52,146 bases of DNA from Bacteroidota bacterium. Lineage in GTDB: Bacteria; Bacteroidota; Bacteroidia; UBA8524. Under the pieces are notes generated by a model, which saw only the letters and a list, made by a program, of their open reading frames with translations, searched no databases and was not told the origin of the DNA. The DNA lies in NCBI GenBank assembly GCA_016124735.1, contig WGMZ01000031.1, positions 1 through 52,146 on the forward strand, written 5' to 3'. How positions within the stretch are numbered: position 1 is the stretch's first letter; every line of letters starts with the position of its first letter. Positions 16,282 through 24,337 of this stretch are shown piece by piece. Made by a program: the position numbers and the translations under genes.

Positions 16282-16896
16282 ATGAAACTGGACATACACC
16301 CTGTTAACCCAGAGCCTAGAAAAATCGCGCAGGCCGCGGAAATTATTCGACGGGGCGGGGTGGTTATTTTTCCAACAGATACCATCTATGCCCTGGGCTG
16401 CGACCTGAACAATAGCAAGGCGATAGAAAAAGTTTGTCGGATTCTGGGTAAAAAGCCGGACCGTGCCAATCTCTCCTTGATTTGTGCCGATTTAAGAGAT
16501 TTAAGTGCTTACTCCGCTCCCATCAACTCGACCATTTTCAAGTTGATGAAACACTGTTTGCCGGGGCCTTATACCTTTATCCTGCGGTCAAGCCGCCTGG
16601 TACCGAAACTTTTTCAGACCAATAAAAAGACGGTGGGTATCCGGGTACCCGACAATACCATCATCCACTCCTTATTAGAGCAATTGGAACATCCTATTGT
16701 TTCTGCTTCTGTGCATGCCGAAGATGAGATTATCGACTACCTTACCGATCCGGAAGAAATCTACGAACAATTCAACTCAGTGATCGATTTGATGATTGAC
16801 GGAGGCACGGGGGATAACCAACCTTCCACGATTATCGATTGTACGGATGGAAGTGCTGTAGTTGTTCGCGAAGGGAAAGGGGAAGTGGATTTCTAA
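16282..16896 (+). CDS. Threonylcarbamoyl-AMP synthase family protein (Sua5/YciO/YrdC)
   Basis: The 204-residue protein opens with the YrdC-domain pattern VVIFPTDTIYALGCDL at about residue 25 and keeps KPDRANLSLICADLRDLS, LPGPYTFIL and GIRVPDN. It is expected to make threonylcarbamoyl-AMP for the t6A modification of ANN-decoding tRNAs. The length is that of the YciO/YrdC short form, without the Sua5 C-terminal domain, and KPDRANLS is nearer to YciO, whose own role is less certain. It is one base downstream of the dioxygenase gene and overlaps the convergent barrel-like gene by four bases. Confidence 0.85.
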   Translation: MKLDIHPVNPEPRKIAQAAEIIRRGGVVIFPTDTIYALGCDLNNSKAIEKVCRILGKKPDRANLSLICADLRDLSAYSAPINSTIFKLMKHCLPGPYTFILRSSRLVPKLFQTNKKTVGIRVPDNTIIHSLLEQLEHPIVSASVHAEDEIIDYLTDPEEIYEQFNSVIDLMIDGGTGDNQPSTIIDCTDGSAVVVREGKGEVDF

Positions 16897-17549
16897 TTTA
16901 ACCTGTAAGTAAGTCCAAAATGTATGCTCTGGCTGATTGGAAGAATATCACCAATATAATCGCCTAAATGGGTGAATTCAGGCGCAATTTGATACCTGGC
17001 CGAAATAGAAACATTATAAGGAAGCTGGTACCTTAACCCAAAAGAGACCGGAGCTCTTAAAGTAACAGGATGAATCAACTGGTCCCTTGCTATAGGCTTA
17101 TCGTTATAAGTAGATGGAGGCCCATATTGATAGGAAAAGATATTCAGTCCTGAATGCACTCTGATGCCCAATTGGATTCCACCGGCAACATAGAACTGGA
17201 ATTTATTTCCCCAATATTTTTCAAAACCGGTTCCGAGATAAAGGTAATTCGCCTTAATCTGCCCCTGGATTGTATTCCCGCTGCCAAGCCCGCCTTTGGT
17301 AGCGACACCCGTGTAAATACGAGAAAAGTATTGCGCCTGATGAACCAAATTCCATTGTTTGCCAATGGAATGACTGAACGCCGCCTCCAATATATCTGTT
17401 GTGAAAAGGTTCGACGAATTCATGCGGTAATCTTTACCATACATATAGGGTGGTGTCTTCTGACTGAAACCATACCCGATGTACACAGAACGTTGGGCAG
17501 ATGACTTCAAACAAATTATGATGACCGATACAAACAATAAATACCTCAA
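16893..17549 (-). CDS. Secreted outer-membrane beta-barrel-like protein
   Basis: This 218-residue protein has a signal peptide (RYLLFVSVIIICLKSSAQ) and then strands with alternating Tyr/Gly-rich text such as YLGTGFEKYWGNKFQFYVAGG and SFGLRYQLPYNVSISARYQI, ending HFGLTYRLN; an aromatic or hydrophobic C-terminal strand is typical of outer-membrane barrels. The start codon must be TTG at 17549: no ATG or GTG lies between it and the in-frame stop upstream. The function is unknown. Its stop shares four bases with the stop of the threonylcarbamoyl-AMP synthase gene. Confidence 0.7.
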   Translation of the reverse strand: MRYLLFVSVIIICLKSSAQRSVYIGYGFSQKTPPYMYGKDYRMNSSNLFTTDILEAAFSHSIGKQWNLVHQAQYFSRIYTGVATKGGLGSGNTIQGQIKANYLYLGTGFEKYWGNKFQFYVAGGIQLGIRVHSGLNIFSYQYGPPSTYNDKPIARDQLIHPVTLRAPVSFGLRYQLPYNVSISARYQIAPEFTHLGDYIGDILPISQSIHFGLTYRLN

Positions 17550-17692
17550 CCCGAATGCTTTATTAAATGACTCCTCAATATACGAATTAGTTGCCCTTAG
17601 TATTATAGACCATGATTAACTGTATGTCAGGTATGAATCTCAGATGGATCTGGATGTTATTCAATGCAATGTTTATTAGGTTAATTATTCCC

Positions 17693-17777
17693 GTTTGAAT
17701 CCGGTAGCAACGCAATGTCAGAAAATATCCTTACAGTTTGAATCCGGTAGCAACGCAATGCATTGCGTTGCTACCGG
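17693..17777. repeat. REP/BIME-like palindromic element beside the RAYT gene
   Basis: A 25-base unit (GTTTGAATCCGGTAGCAACG then CAATG) occurs at 17693-17717 and again at 17736-17760. The second copy is followed at once by CATTGCGTTGCTACCGG (17761-17777), the exact reverse complement of its last 17 bases, so 17744-17777 is a perfect 34-bp palindrome. Paired head-to-tail and head-to-head REP units next to a REP-associated tyrosine transposase are the standard BIME arrangement. The unit ends about 40 bp from the 3' end of the RAYT gene. Confidence 0.8.
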
Positions 17778-17817
17778 AACAAGGCTAATGTAATTTCTTC
17801 TCCCATCTCATCGGGTT

Positions 17818-18294
17818 TTAACGAATATAATTTTTGGCAATCCAAATCGATTCAGCTGAAAATAATTGACGTTCAAAATAACGAGGGTGCCATATTTTCC
17901 CGTGACATCCCAATTTTCTTGCAATGACTGTAACAGAGGCCTTTATACCACGCACAACCGAACCAAGGTTTTTAGATTGAACTCCAAACTGATTTGTTTG
18001 GATGGAATAGTAGTCACCCGTATTATAAAGGTTCTCCCCAATGTCAATTAGGCCATGAAAATGATCTGGCATTACCACCAAATCAGCCATGTATAAATGC
18101 ATATCCGGCCGGATTAGCAAACTATTCATCCATGTTTTATGTACTGCCATTCCTATACCTGTCAAGCAGACATGTCCATCAACAATTTGACTTAAAATTT
18201 GCTCCCGTTTATAAGTTGCGACAGTAATGAAATATGTGCCAGCTCTTCGGTAGTCTCGATCCTGAAAACGGCCTCGACTTAATGGTAAGTCCAT
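17818..18294 (-). CDS. REP-associated tyrosine transposase (RAYT), with a late premature stop
   Basis: The 158-residue protein is a Y1/HUH single-strand nuclease of the RAYT type. The HUH motif reads VVMPDHFHGLIDIG (about residue 74); an N-terminal GTYFITVATYKRE segment and SVVRGIKASVT are also family-typical. The frame ends ...IAKNYIR-stop, but reading on past the TAA gives NPMRWEKKLH-stop, so the family's usual 'YIxxNPxxWE' ending is cut by one in-frame TAA, most simply a GAA-to-TAA change. The nuclease core is complete, so activity is uncertain rather than excluded. RAYTs are domesticated single-copy enzymes thought to mobilise REP sequences; matching palindromes lie just downstream at 17693-17777. 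I cannot assign the catalytic tyrosine with confidence. Confidence 0.85.
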   Translation of the reverse strand: MDLPLSRGRFQDRDYRRAGTYFITVATYKREQILSQIVDGHVCLTGIGMAVHKTWMNSLLIRPDMHLYMADLVVMPDHFHGLIDIGENLYNTGDYYSIQTNQFGVQSKNLGSVVRGIKASVTVIARKLGCHGKIWHPRYFERQLFSAESIWIAKNYIR

Positions 18295-18558
18295 GCCTCA
18301 ATCTCCCAAAAAAAACACAGAATAACCTCTCAGGTATGTCAAAATCAAAATTTCTTTCAACAGAAATGCATTGCTAACAGGAAAGACCAATCTTATTTCT
18401 TTGCTGGCAAATGTCCGCATAATTGGATTAACGAAGTTTCAGTTGATTAAGATGCAGCGATGCTTTTTACGGCAATTCTCATCTTAAACATGCCGGGTAA
18501 ACAGGGGGTGCATCTTAATTTTCTTTGTTAACTTGCGCCCACTTTTAAAATCGTATAT

Positions 18559-19947
18559 ATGAATTTTGATCTGATCGTAATTGGTAGTGGTCCTGGCGGG
18601 TATGTAGCCGCCATCCGTGCTGCTCAGTTGAAAATGAAAGTAGCCATCGTAGAGAAAGAAAGTCTCGGTGGAATCTGTCTGAACTGGGGATGTATCCCTA
18701 CCAAAGCCCTGCTGAAATCAGCTCAGGTTTTTGAATATATCAATCACGCTGCTGATTATGGCATTACCGTTAAAAATGCAGAAGCAGATTTCGACGCGGT
18801 GATCAAAAGATCACGTGGCGTTGCCGAAGGAATGAGCAAAGGTGTACAGTTCCTGATGAAGAAAAACAACATTACTGTTTTGAACGGCTATGGCAAACTT
18901 ATCGCCAAAGGCAAAGTAGAAGTGGCTGCAGAAGATGGAAAGAAAGAAGTTCATGAGGCCAAAAACATTATTCTGGCCACAGGTGCTCGTTCACGCGAAC
19001 TTCCTTCATTGAAAATAGACTGCAAAAAGATTGTGGGTTACCGCGATGCCATGGTATTACCAAAACAACCAAAATCAATTGTTGTGGTAGGTTCCGGAGC
19101 GATCGGATGCGAATTCGCTTATTTCTACCATGCGATGGGCACCAAGGTAACGATCGTAGAGTTCCTGCCAAATATTCTTCCATTGGAAGATGAGGAAGTA
19201 TCAAAGCAGCTTTCTAAAATTTATAAGAAAAGCGGCATCAGTATCATGACTGAATCCGAAGTAACCAAAGTGGATACCGCGGGTGCTGGCTGCAAAGTAA
19301 CCGTCAAAACAAAAAAAGGCGACGAAGTGCTTGATTGTGATGCAGTGATTTCTGCAGTAGGTGTACAAACCAATTTGGAAAACATCGGATTAGAAACCCT
19401 CGGCATCAAAACTGAAAAAGGGAAAGTTCTTGTCGATGATTATTACAAAACCAATGTTGATGGTGTTTATGCCATCGGTGATATTGTAAAAGGGCCAGCC
19501 CTTGCTCACGTAGCATCCGCTGAGGGAATCATCTGCGTAGAAAAAATCGCGGGTCACAACCCTGAGCCACTGGACTATGGAAATATCCCAAGCTGTACCT
19601 ATTGCTCTCCTGAAGTTGCTTCAGTGGGCATGACTGAAAAGCAAGCCAGAGATGCCGGTTACGAAGTCAAGGTGGGTAAATTCCCATTCTCCGCTTCGGG
19701 TAAAGCCTCTGCAGCAGGTGCGAAAGATGGATTTATCAAAGTAGTATTTGATGCAAAATATGGCGAGTGGTTAGGCGCTCACTTTATTGGTGCTAATGTA
19801 ACCGAGATGATTGCCGAGGTGGTTGTTGCAAGAAAACTGGAAACTACCGGTCACGAAATCATCAAATCCGTTCACCCTCACCCGACCATGAGCGAGGCCA
19901 TTATGGAAGCCACCGCACAAGCTTACGACGAGTGCATTCACTTGTAA
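18559..19947 (+). CDS. lpdA: Dihydrolipoyl dehydrogenase (copy 1)
   Basis: The 462-residue flavoprotein reoxidises the dihydrolipoyl arms of 2-oxoacid dehydrogenase complexes or the glycine cleavage system with NAD+. It shows the FAD loop VIGSGPGGYVAAIRAA at residues 6-21, the redox-active disulfide GGICLNWGCIPTKALL (CX4C), the NAD loop VVVGSGAIGCEFAYF, the second FAD motif YAIGDIVKG and the C-terminal catalytic HPHPTMSEAI. The disulfide context LNWGCIPT differs from copy 2 (LNVGCIPS at 35312-36712), so the two copies are distinct lineages and may serve different complexes. No E1 or E2 gene is adjacent. An intrinsic terminator follows at 19985. Confidence 0.95.
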   Translation: MNFDLIVIGSGPGGYVAAIRAAQLKMKVAIVEKESLGGICLNWGCIPTKALLKSAQVFEYINHAADYGITVKNAEADFDAVIKRSRGVAEGMSKGVQFLMKKNNITVLNGYGKLIAKGKVEVAAEDGKKEVHEAKNIILATGARSRELPSLKIDCKKIVGYRDAMVLPKQPKSIVVVGSGAIGCEFAYFYHAMGTKVTIVEFLPNILPLEDEEVSKQLSKIYKKSGISIMTESEVTKVDTAGAGCKVTVKTKKGDEVLDCDAVISAVGVQTNLENIGLETLGIKTEKGKVLVDDYYKTNVDGVYAIGDIVKGPALAHVASAEGIICVEKIAGHNPEPLDYGNIPSCTYCSPEVASVGMTEKQARDAGYEVKVGKFPFSASGKASAAGAKDGFIKVVFDAKYGEWLGAHFIGANVTEMIAEVVVARKLETTGHEIIKSVHPHPTMSEAIMEATAQAYDECIHL

Positions 19948-19984
19948 GATTAAATTTGAGACTCAGGATAAGACTGAGATTGAT

Positions 19985-20018
19985 AAAAAAAGCCCTGCTG
20001 ATTCAGTAGGGCTTTTTT
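19985..20018 (+). terminator. Intrinsic terminator after lpdA copy 1
   Basis: Arms AAGCCCTGCT (19990-19999) and AGTAGGGCTT (20005-20014) pair over ten positions with one G-T wobble around a GATTC loop, followed by a T-run and preceded by an A-run. It lies between two converging genes and could act on both strands. Confidence 0.9.
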
Positions 20019-20035
20019 GGTTGAAAGTAGGCTGA

Positions 20036-20764
20036 TTAAAGTTTCATTCCGATTCCAAGCCTTCCGCTAAAAACCCTGGGAAAACTATTGAAATCAATAG
20101 TTCCATATACTTGTTGGCTTCGGGTGAATGCTGGATTTTTCACACTATTGCGGTTATAAGCCATATCGCTTAAACAGATGGGAATATTTAAATCCAAGAA
20201 GAATTTGGAATTAAAGTAATACGAGATTCTGGGAGTGACATACAATTTCATTCCCATATTCAATTGGGAAACAGGAAAAGAATGGCTTGTTACAGGTTGA
20301 AAATTTTTGAGAAAGAAATAAGGACTGCCAGCAAATCCAATGGATGGGGCAAATTTACTCTCTACATTTCTCCTCAGGTTGATGATGTACTCATAACGAA
20401 GAATAAAACTCGTTTCAAAGACCTTCTGTCCACCATCAACCAGACTCGAATTAGTCTGGCCATTCTTAATCTCAGACAGGTCATGTTGGCTGTGCAATTG
20501 CACCTGTCCAATTGCCACTTCATGAAAATTATTCTTTTTAGTTTTCCATTGATAGGCAAGGCTTGGCTGAATCAGCTGGAATGACTTGGAAGAAATCGCT
20601 CGGTAGTTTCCAAGTGTGTCGAAGATGCTTAATTGCTGAGAGGTAGAAGTGTAAGAAGTTTGACTGTACAACTTGATAGCATGATGGTAATCAAGATTTG
20701 AATTTTGCGACCACCCTGTATGGAACAGGAAGATCATCATGAAACATAAAATGGTAGATTTCAT
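20036..20764 (-). CDS. Secreted protein, possible outer-membrane barrel, unknown function
   Basis: From the ATG at 20764 the protein is 242 residues, beginning with a signal peptide (MKSTILCFMMIFLFHTGWSQ). The rest has many short amphipathic strands (SYYFNSKFFLDLNIPICL, VFSGRLGIGMKL at the C-terminus), compatible with a small outer-membrane barrel. I recognise no family. The longer frame start at 20803 would place extra polar residues before the signal peptide and is unlikely. It lies downstream, on the same strand, of the LamG gene but is separated from it by a terminator. Confidence 0.65.
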   Translation of the reverse strand: MKSTILCFMMIFLFHTGWSQNSNLDYHHAIKLYSQTSYTSTSQQLSIFDTLGNYRAISSKSFQLIQPSLAYQWKTKKNNFHEVAIGQVQLHSQHDLSEIKNGQTNSSLVDGGQKVFETSFILRYEYIINLRRNVESKFAPSIGFAGSPYFFLKNFQPVTSHSFPVSQLNMGMKLYVTPRISYYFNSKFFLDLNIPICLSDMAYNRNSVKNPAFTRSQQVYGTIDFNSFPRVFSGRLGIGMKL

Positions 20765-20851
20765 ACGGATAGGTTTACATGAAGAACGCAATTGTGTGGG
20801 CATTATTTCCTAAACCATTAACAATGGAAGTAATCCTCATTCATTCGAAAT

Positions 20852-20880
20852 AAAAAAGCCCGGCAGAACCAGGCTTTTTT
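20852..20880 (-). terminator. Intrinsic terminator of the LamG/T9SS gene
   Basis: AAAAAAGCC (20852-20860) pairs with GGCTTTTTT (20872-20880); after one C/A mismatch GG pairs with CC around a CAGAA loop. U-runs are produced on both strands. It is 20 bp past the stop of the LamG gene on the minus strand. Confidence 0.85.
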
Positions 20881-20899
20881 ATTTTAAGTTATTATCAGA

Positions 20900-22135
20900 T
20901 CAATAAATCACAACTCTTTGAGTACCCAGGCTTTGTCCAGCCTTTTTCAATTCTACAAAATAAGTACCTGGACTCAGATGTGTTGATACTGTATTAGATT
21001 GATAGGTTTGTTTGTAAACTTCTTTCCCCAACATATCCATGACACATATTTCTGTTGGCTCATCTTTAATCTCAATAGCAAAGGTTCCATGCGAAGGGTT
21101 CGGATATATTCTCCATGGCATTTCACCAGGGCTGTTTGGTATTTGAACAGATGTAAGTGCCTGATACCAAGCCAGAATTTGACTTTCATCCAAGGCCCTG
21201 TTGCAGAAATGCAAATCATCGACGGCACCGTTAAAAAAGGATCCTGCACCCAATCTTGCACCAACCCATAATTTGTTTCCACTTTGATCAAAACCCGCAG
21301 GTGCATTTGTTAATTCAAATCCAACCAATTGACCATTAATATAGAATCGATGAACCGAGTCATTACGCGACATGGCCAAATGATACCACCCATTCATGTT
21401 TACGGGAACTAGTACCGCTGAATCGTATGCCTTTGCATTTGAATTCGGAGTCGTATACGACCAGGTAGTGAAGCCGTTATACACTCCCAGATAGCCATTC
21501 GCCAGATTAAAACCATGATCATAGGTTCCATCACCAAGGTTAACAATATCCCCTTGCTGTCCACTACCAGGCAGATGATAAGGTTTTACCCATACTCCAA
21601 TAGACAATTCTCCAGTTGTTGCAAGTGAATCGGCATTGCTCAATTCCAAATATTGATTGACTCCATTGAACTGAATGGCTGAATTTGGGTTACCAAATCG
21701 GTCCTGAGTAAAGGTACCTCCATGATTCGTTAAGTTATAACCTTGTCCACCGGAATCCAGGGTATTATTCTGAAATTTATAATCCAGACAAACAGGTCCA
21801 GGTAAGACAGGTCCATGTGAATAGGGTTGATACCATGCTTTGATTTGTGCCTCATCTAATGCCCTATTGCAAATATGTATGTCATCTACTGCACCGTTAA
21901 AATAGGAGCCTGTACCAAGCCTCACTCCAATCCATAATTTATTACCCGTGGTATCAAAACCGGCAGCCGCGTTCACCAACTCATAGCCTACCAAAATGCC
22001 ATTAATATAAAAACGATGTACCGAATCATTGCGCGACATTGCCAAGTGATACCACTCATTCATGTGAATAGGCACGTTGCCTGCCGAATCATATGCCTTC
22101 GCATTAGAGTTCAGCGTTGTGTACGACCATGCAGT
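20900..22135 (-). pseudogene. C-terminal fragment of the IS-interrupted LamG/T9SS surface protein
   Basis: These 411 codons continue, in frame, the protein that starts at 24209; the IS element at 22144-23147 separates them. The fragment holds the second half of LamG domain 2, a complete LamG domain 3 and a C-terminal type IX secretion sorting domain (from WRIYPNPSHGTFAI to QRVVIY). Domains 2 and 3 are very similar (both contain FQNNTLDSGGQGYNLTNHGG and NSNAKAYDS), pointing to an internal duplication. The open frame here reaches back into the IS as far as 22315, but no natural start or signal peptide is present, so this half is unlikely to be secreted. Removing the IS and one target copy restores a 765-residue ORF. 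Confidence 0.9.
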
Positions 22136-22143
22136 AAATCCAT
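22136..22143. repeat. Target-site duplication, left copy
   Basis: AAATCCAT is repeated directly at 23148-23155 on the far side of the IS. Eight bases is the usual duplication length for IS1595-family elements. Confidence 0.92.
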
Positions 22144-22202
22144 CATGAGTCTCCGTTTCCTTACCACTACGTCGAGTTATGGCGGTCTGAGTTGAGATAT
22201 TG

Positions 22203-22218
22203 CCTGTAAAAATACAGG
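22203..22218 (+). promoter_or_regulatory. Hairpin just before the transposase start
   Basis: CCTGTA and TACAGG are exact complements around an AAAA loop, ending two bases before the ATG at 22221. Such a hairpin can form in read-through transcripts and reduce initiation; that effect is inferred. Confidence 0.45.
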
Positions 22219-22220
22219 AT

Positions 22221-23135
22221 ATGACACATTTAGAGTTCTTTACACTTTTCGGAACAGAGCAACAATGCAAGGCACACTGGATAGAATTACGTAAAAAGCA
22301 AGGGGTTATTTGCAAGAAGTGTGGTTGCCAGAAGCACTATTGGCTTTCTAAAAAGGAGCAATTTCAGTGCGCTAAATGCAGGTTTAGAACAACCTTACGA
22401 AGCGGAACTATCTTCGATTCCAGCCATTTACCCTATCGAGATTGGTATATCGCTATGTATCTGATGACCTCCAGCAAGAAAGGAATATCTGCATTAGAAC
22501 TTCAACGACAGTTGGGGCGCAAACGGTATGAACCAGTTTGGTGTCTGATGCATAAGATTAGGGATTTAATGGCTTACCGTGAAGATCAATACAAGTTAAA
22601 TGGAGAGATTGAGGTAGATGAAATCTTCATTCGAGTAGCCAATACCCTTGAAGTGGATGAAAAGCTCCAGGCTGGTAAGGGAAGTCAGCGTCAGGCCACG
22701 GCTATCATCGCTATTGAATCATCCAAAGAAAATGACAAAGGGCCCAAAGGAGGAAAAAGAATGGGCTATGTAAAAGTTCAACCAATCAAAGGTCACGGGG
22801 CTATTGTGGCAAAACGGGCATTAGAAAAGATGACAGAAACTTTGCGGAAAATTGTAAGCGACAAAGGACATGAGTTCGGAACCCTCTCAACTTTAGCAGA
22901 GCATGAGGCAGTACTGTCTACACAGGAAAATAATGACGAACATTTGCCTTGGATAGGCGTAATAACAGCGAATATTAAACGGGCCTTTCTCGGAATCTAC
23001 CACTCAATAAAAAGAGAGAACCTCGCGCGGTATTTAGCCGAATTCTGCTATAAGGTTAATCGGAGAAAGTTTGGGATGGAAATCTTTGAAAGACTTCTAA
23101 ACATAAGCGTTCTGCCTAAATTCGTGGTAAACTAG
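22221..23135 (+). CDS. IS1595-family transposase
   Basis: The 304-residue protein starts at ATG 22221 (MTHLEFFTLFGTEQQ). Residues ~30-55 form the zinc ribbon of this family (CKKCGCQKHYW, then CAKCRFRTT), followed by SGTIFDSSHLPYRDWYIAMY. The catalytic ISXO2-like DDE domain begins at GEIEVDEIFI (first aspartate) with the second acidic residue probably in VSDKGHEFGTL; the C-terminal helix RENLARYLAEFCYKVNRRKF is family-typical. The usual 'VDEtyvGG' is here VDEIFIRV, a mild departure. A TTG at 22200 could add seven residues but would pass through the hairpin. Confidence 0.92.
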   Translation: MTHLEFFTLFGTEQQCKAHWIELRKKQGVICKKCGCQKHYWLSKKEQFQCAKCRFRTTLRSGTIFDSSHLPYRDWYIAMYLMTSSKKGISALELQRQLGRKRYEPVWCLMHKIRDLMAYREDQYKLNGEIEVDEIFIRVANTLEVDEKLQAGKGSQRQATAIIAIESSKENDKGPKGGKRMGYVKVQPIKGHGAIVAKRALEKMTETLRKIVSDKGHEFGTLSTLAEHEAVLSTQENNDEHLPWIGVITANIKRAFLGIYHSIKRENLARYLAEFCYKVNRRKFGMEIFERLLNISVLPKFVVN

Positions 23136-23147
23136 CGGAGACTCATG

Positions 23148-23155
23148 AAATCCAT
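23148..23155. repeat. Target-site duplication, right copy
   Basis: AAATCCAT, identical to 22136-22143. On the minus strand it encodes part of an Asn-Gly-Phe run and the reading frame of the host gene resumes exactly after the left copy. Confidence 0.92.
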
Positions 23156-24209
23156 TGTATGTATTCAAGTACCCGTTCGCCAGATTCAATCCATGATCAT
23201 AATTTGCATCTCCCATATTGACAATATCTCCCTGCTGTCCATTCCCTGGTAAATTGTATGGCTTTACCCAGACTCCAATCGTCATTTCTCCGGTGGTAGC
23301 AATCGAATCTGCATTGCTTAATTCCAGGTATTGATTGATTCCATTGAACTGAATGGCTGAGTTCGGGTGACCGAATCGGTCCTGAGTGTAAGTTCCTCCA
23401 TGATTTGTTAGGTTATATCCTTGTCCACCAGAATCCAGTGTATTGTTTTGAAACTTGTATTCAATACATGCCGAATTTGGCACATGGAACGGAGGAGGCA
23501 CAATCTCATCTGAATATTGGTATAAATTGTTTACTTCCGTTGCACTTAAACTTCTGTTATATGCCCTGAAATCATCGATTGCTCCATTGGCAAACATGTT
23601 ATTTCCAATTCTACAGCCTAACCATAGTTTTGTGATACTCGTAAAGGCCGGATTACTGGAAGCAACATCAGTGTCCAATAATTGGCCGTTAGCATAGAAC
23701 TTTAATGTATTTCCATCTCTCACGAGAACAATATGGTACCAGTGGTTGAGGCTAACAGCGAAAGTTGGATCATAGGCCGAGGCATTTCCAGAACCCGAAT
23801 TATAACTGAAAACTGTAAAGCCACTATATCCCAAATATCCATTCGCCAAGGTTGTTCCGTGGTCGTAGGTGGTATTGCCAAGATTGACAAACATTGCATT
23901 TTGTCCACTTCCTGGCCAGGCATCTGGTCGAATCCATGCCGCCATACTGAAAGAATTGGTGGCCATGAAATCGGCATTATTCAATAACAGGTAATCATTC
24001 TGCCCGTCAAATTTGATCGCCTCATTTTGGTGACCAAATCGATCAGTAGTATAAACCGGTCCATTGTATGCATTGAATACTCGGTTATGACCACTGTTGT
24101 CATTTAAATTATTGCCAAACTTCAGAAAAATCTGCAAGCTATCTGTCAATGATTGACCAGAAGAGGCAAGAACAATAAGAGAAAAAAGGAGAGTAAAATA
24201 TTTACGCAT
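23148..24209 (-). pseudogene. N-terminal fragment of the IS-interrupted LamG/T9SS surface protein
   Basis: The natural start is ATG 24209 with signal peptide MRKYFTLLFSLIVLASSGQS. The 354 native codons cover LamG (concanavalin-like jelly-roll) domain 1 at about residues 25-235 and the first half of LamG domain 2. Translation would run on into the IS for 16 foreign residues and stop at 23097. The product lacks the T9SS sorting domain, so it could reach the periplasm but should not be exported or surface-attached. LamG domains generally bind glycans or act in adhesion; the true ligand is unknown. The other half is at 20900-22135. Confidence 0.9.
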
Positions 24210-24337
24210 AAGTTATCTATTAGAGTAATCGAGAAATTTCTCATAAGAAATAACACATCCCGATTACTTACCAAGTATAACAAGTTGATTGAAATATCGT
24301 TACAGTAATCCATCTTAATTTTTGACACGCCTTTGGT

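Larger units (their letters stand above)
22144..23147 (+). mobile_element. IS1595-family insertion sequence, complete, 1004 bp
   Basis: The ends are inverted repeats: both read CATGAGTCTCCG inward for 12 exact bases, then after five mostly mismatched bases TTACCAC, giving a terminal repeat of about 24 bp. The element carries one transposase gene on the plus strand and is flanked by an 8-bp duplication AAATCCAT. It sits in antisense orientation inside a LamG/T9SS gene. Intact ends, an intact transposase and identical flanking duplications indicate a recent insertion. A small hairpin precedes the transposase start (see 22203-22218). Confidence 0.93.

Noticed and set aside
20900-22315. Separate LamG gene starting inside the IS at 22315
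   Set aside because: The first 60 codons are IS sequence in antisense; the native sequence starts at 22135 as the continuation of the gene that begins at 24209.
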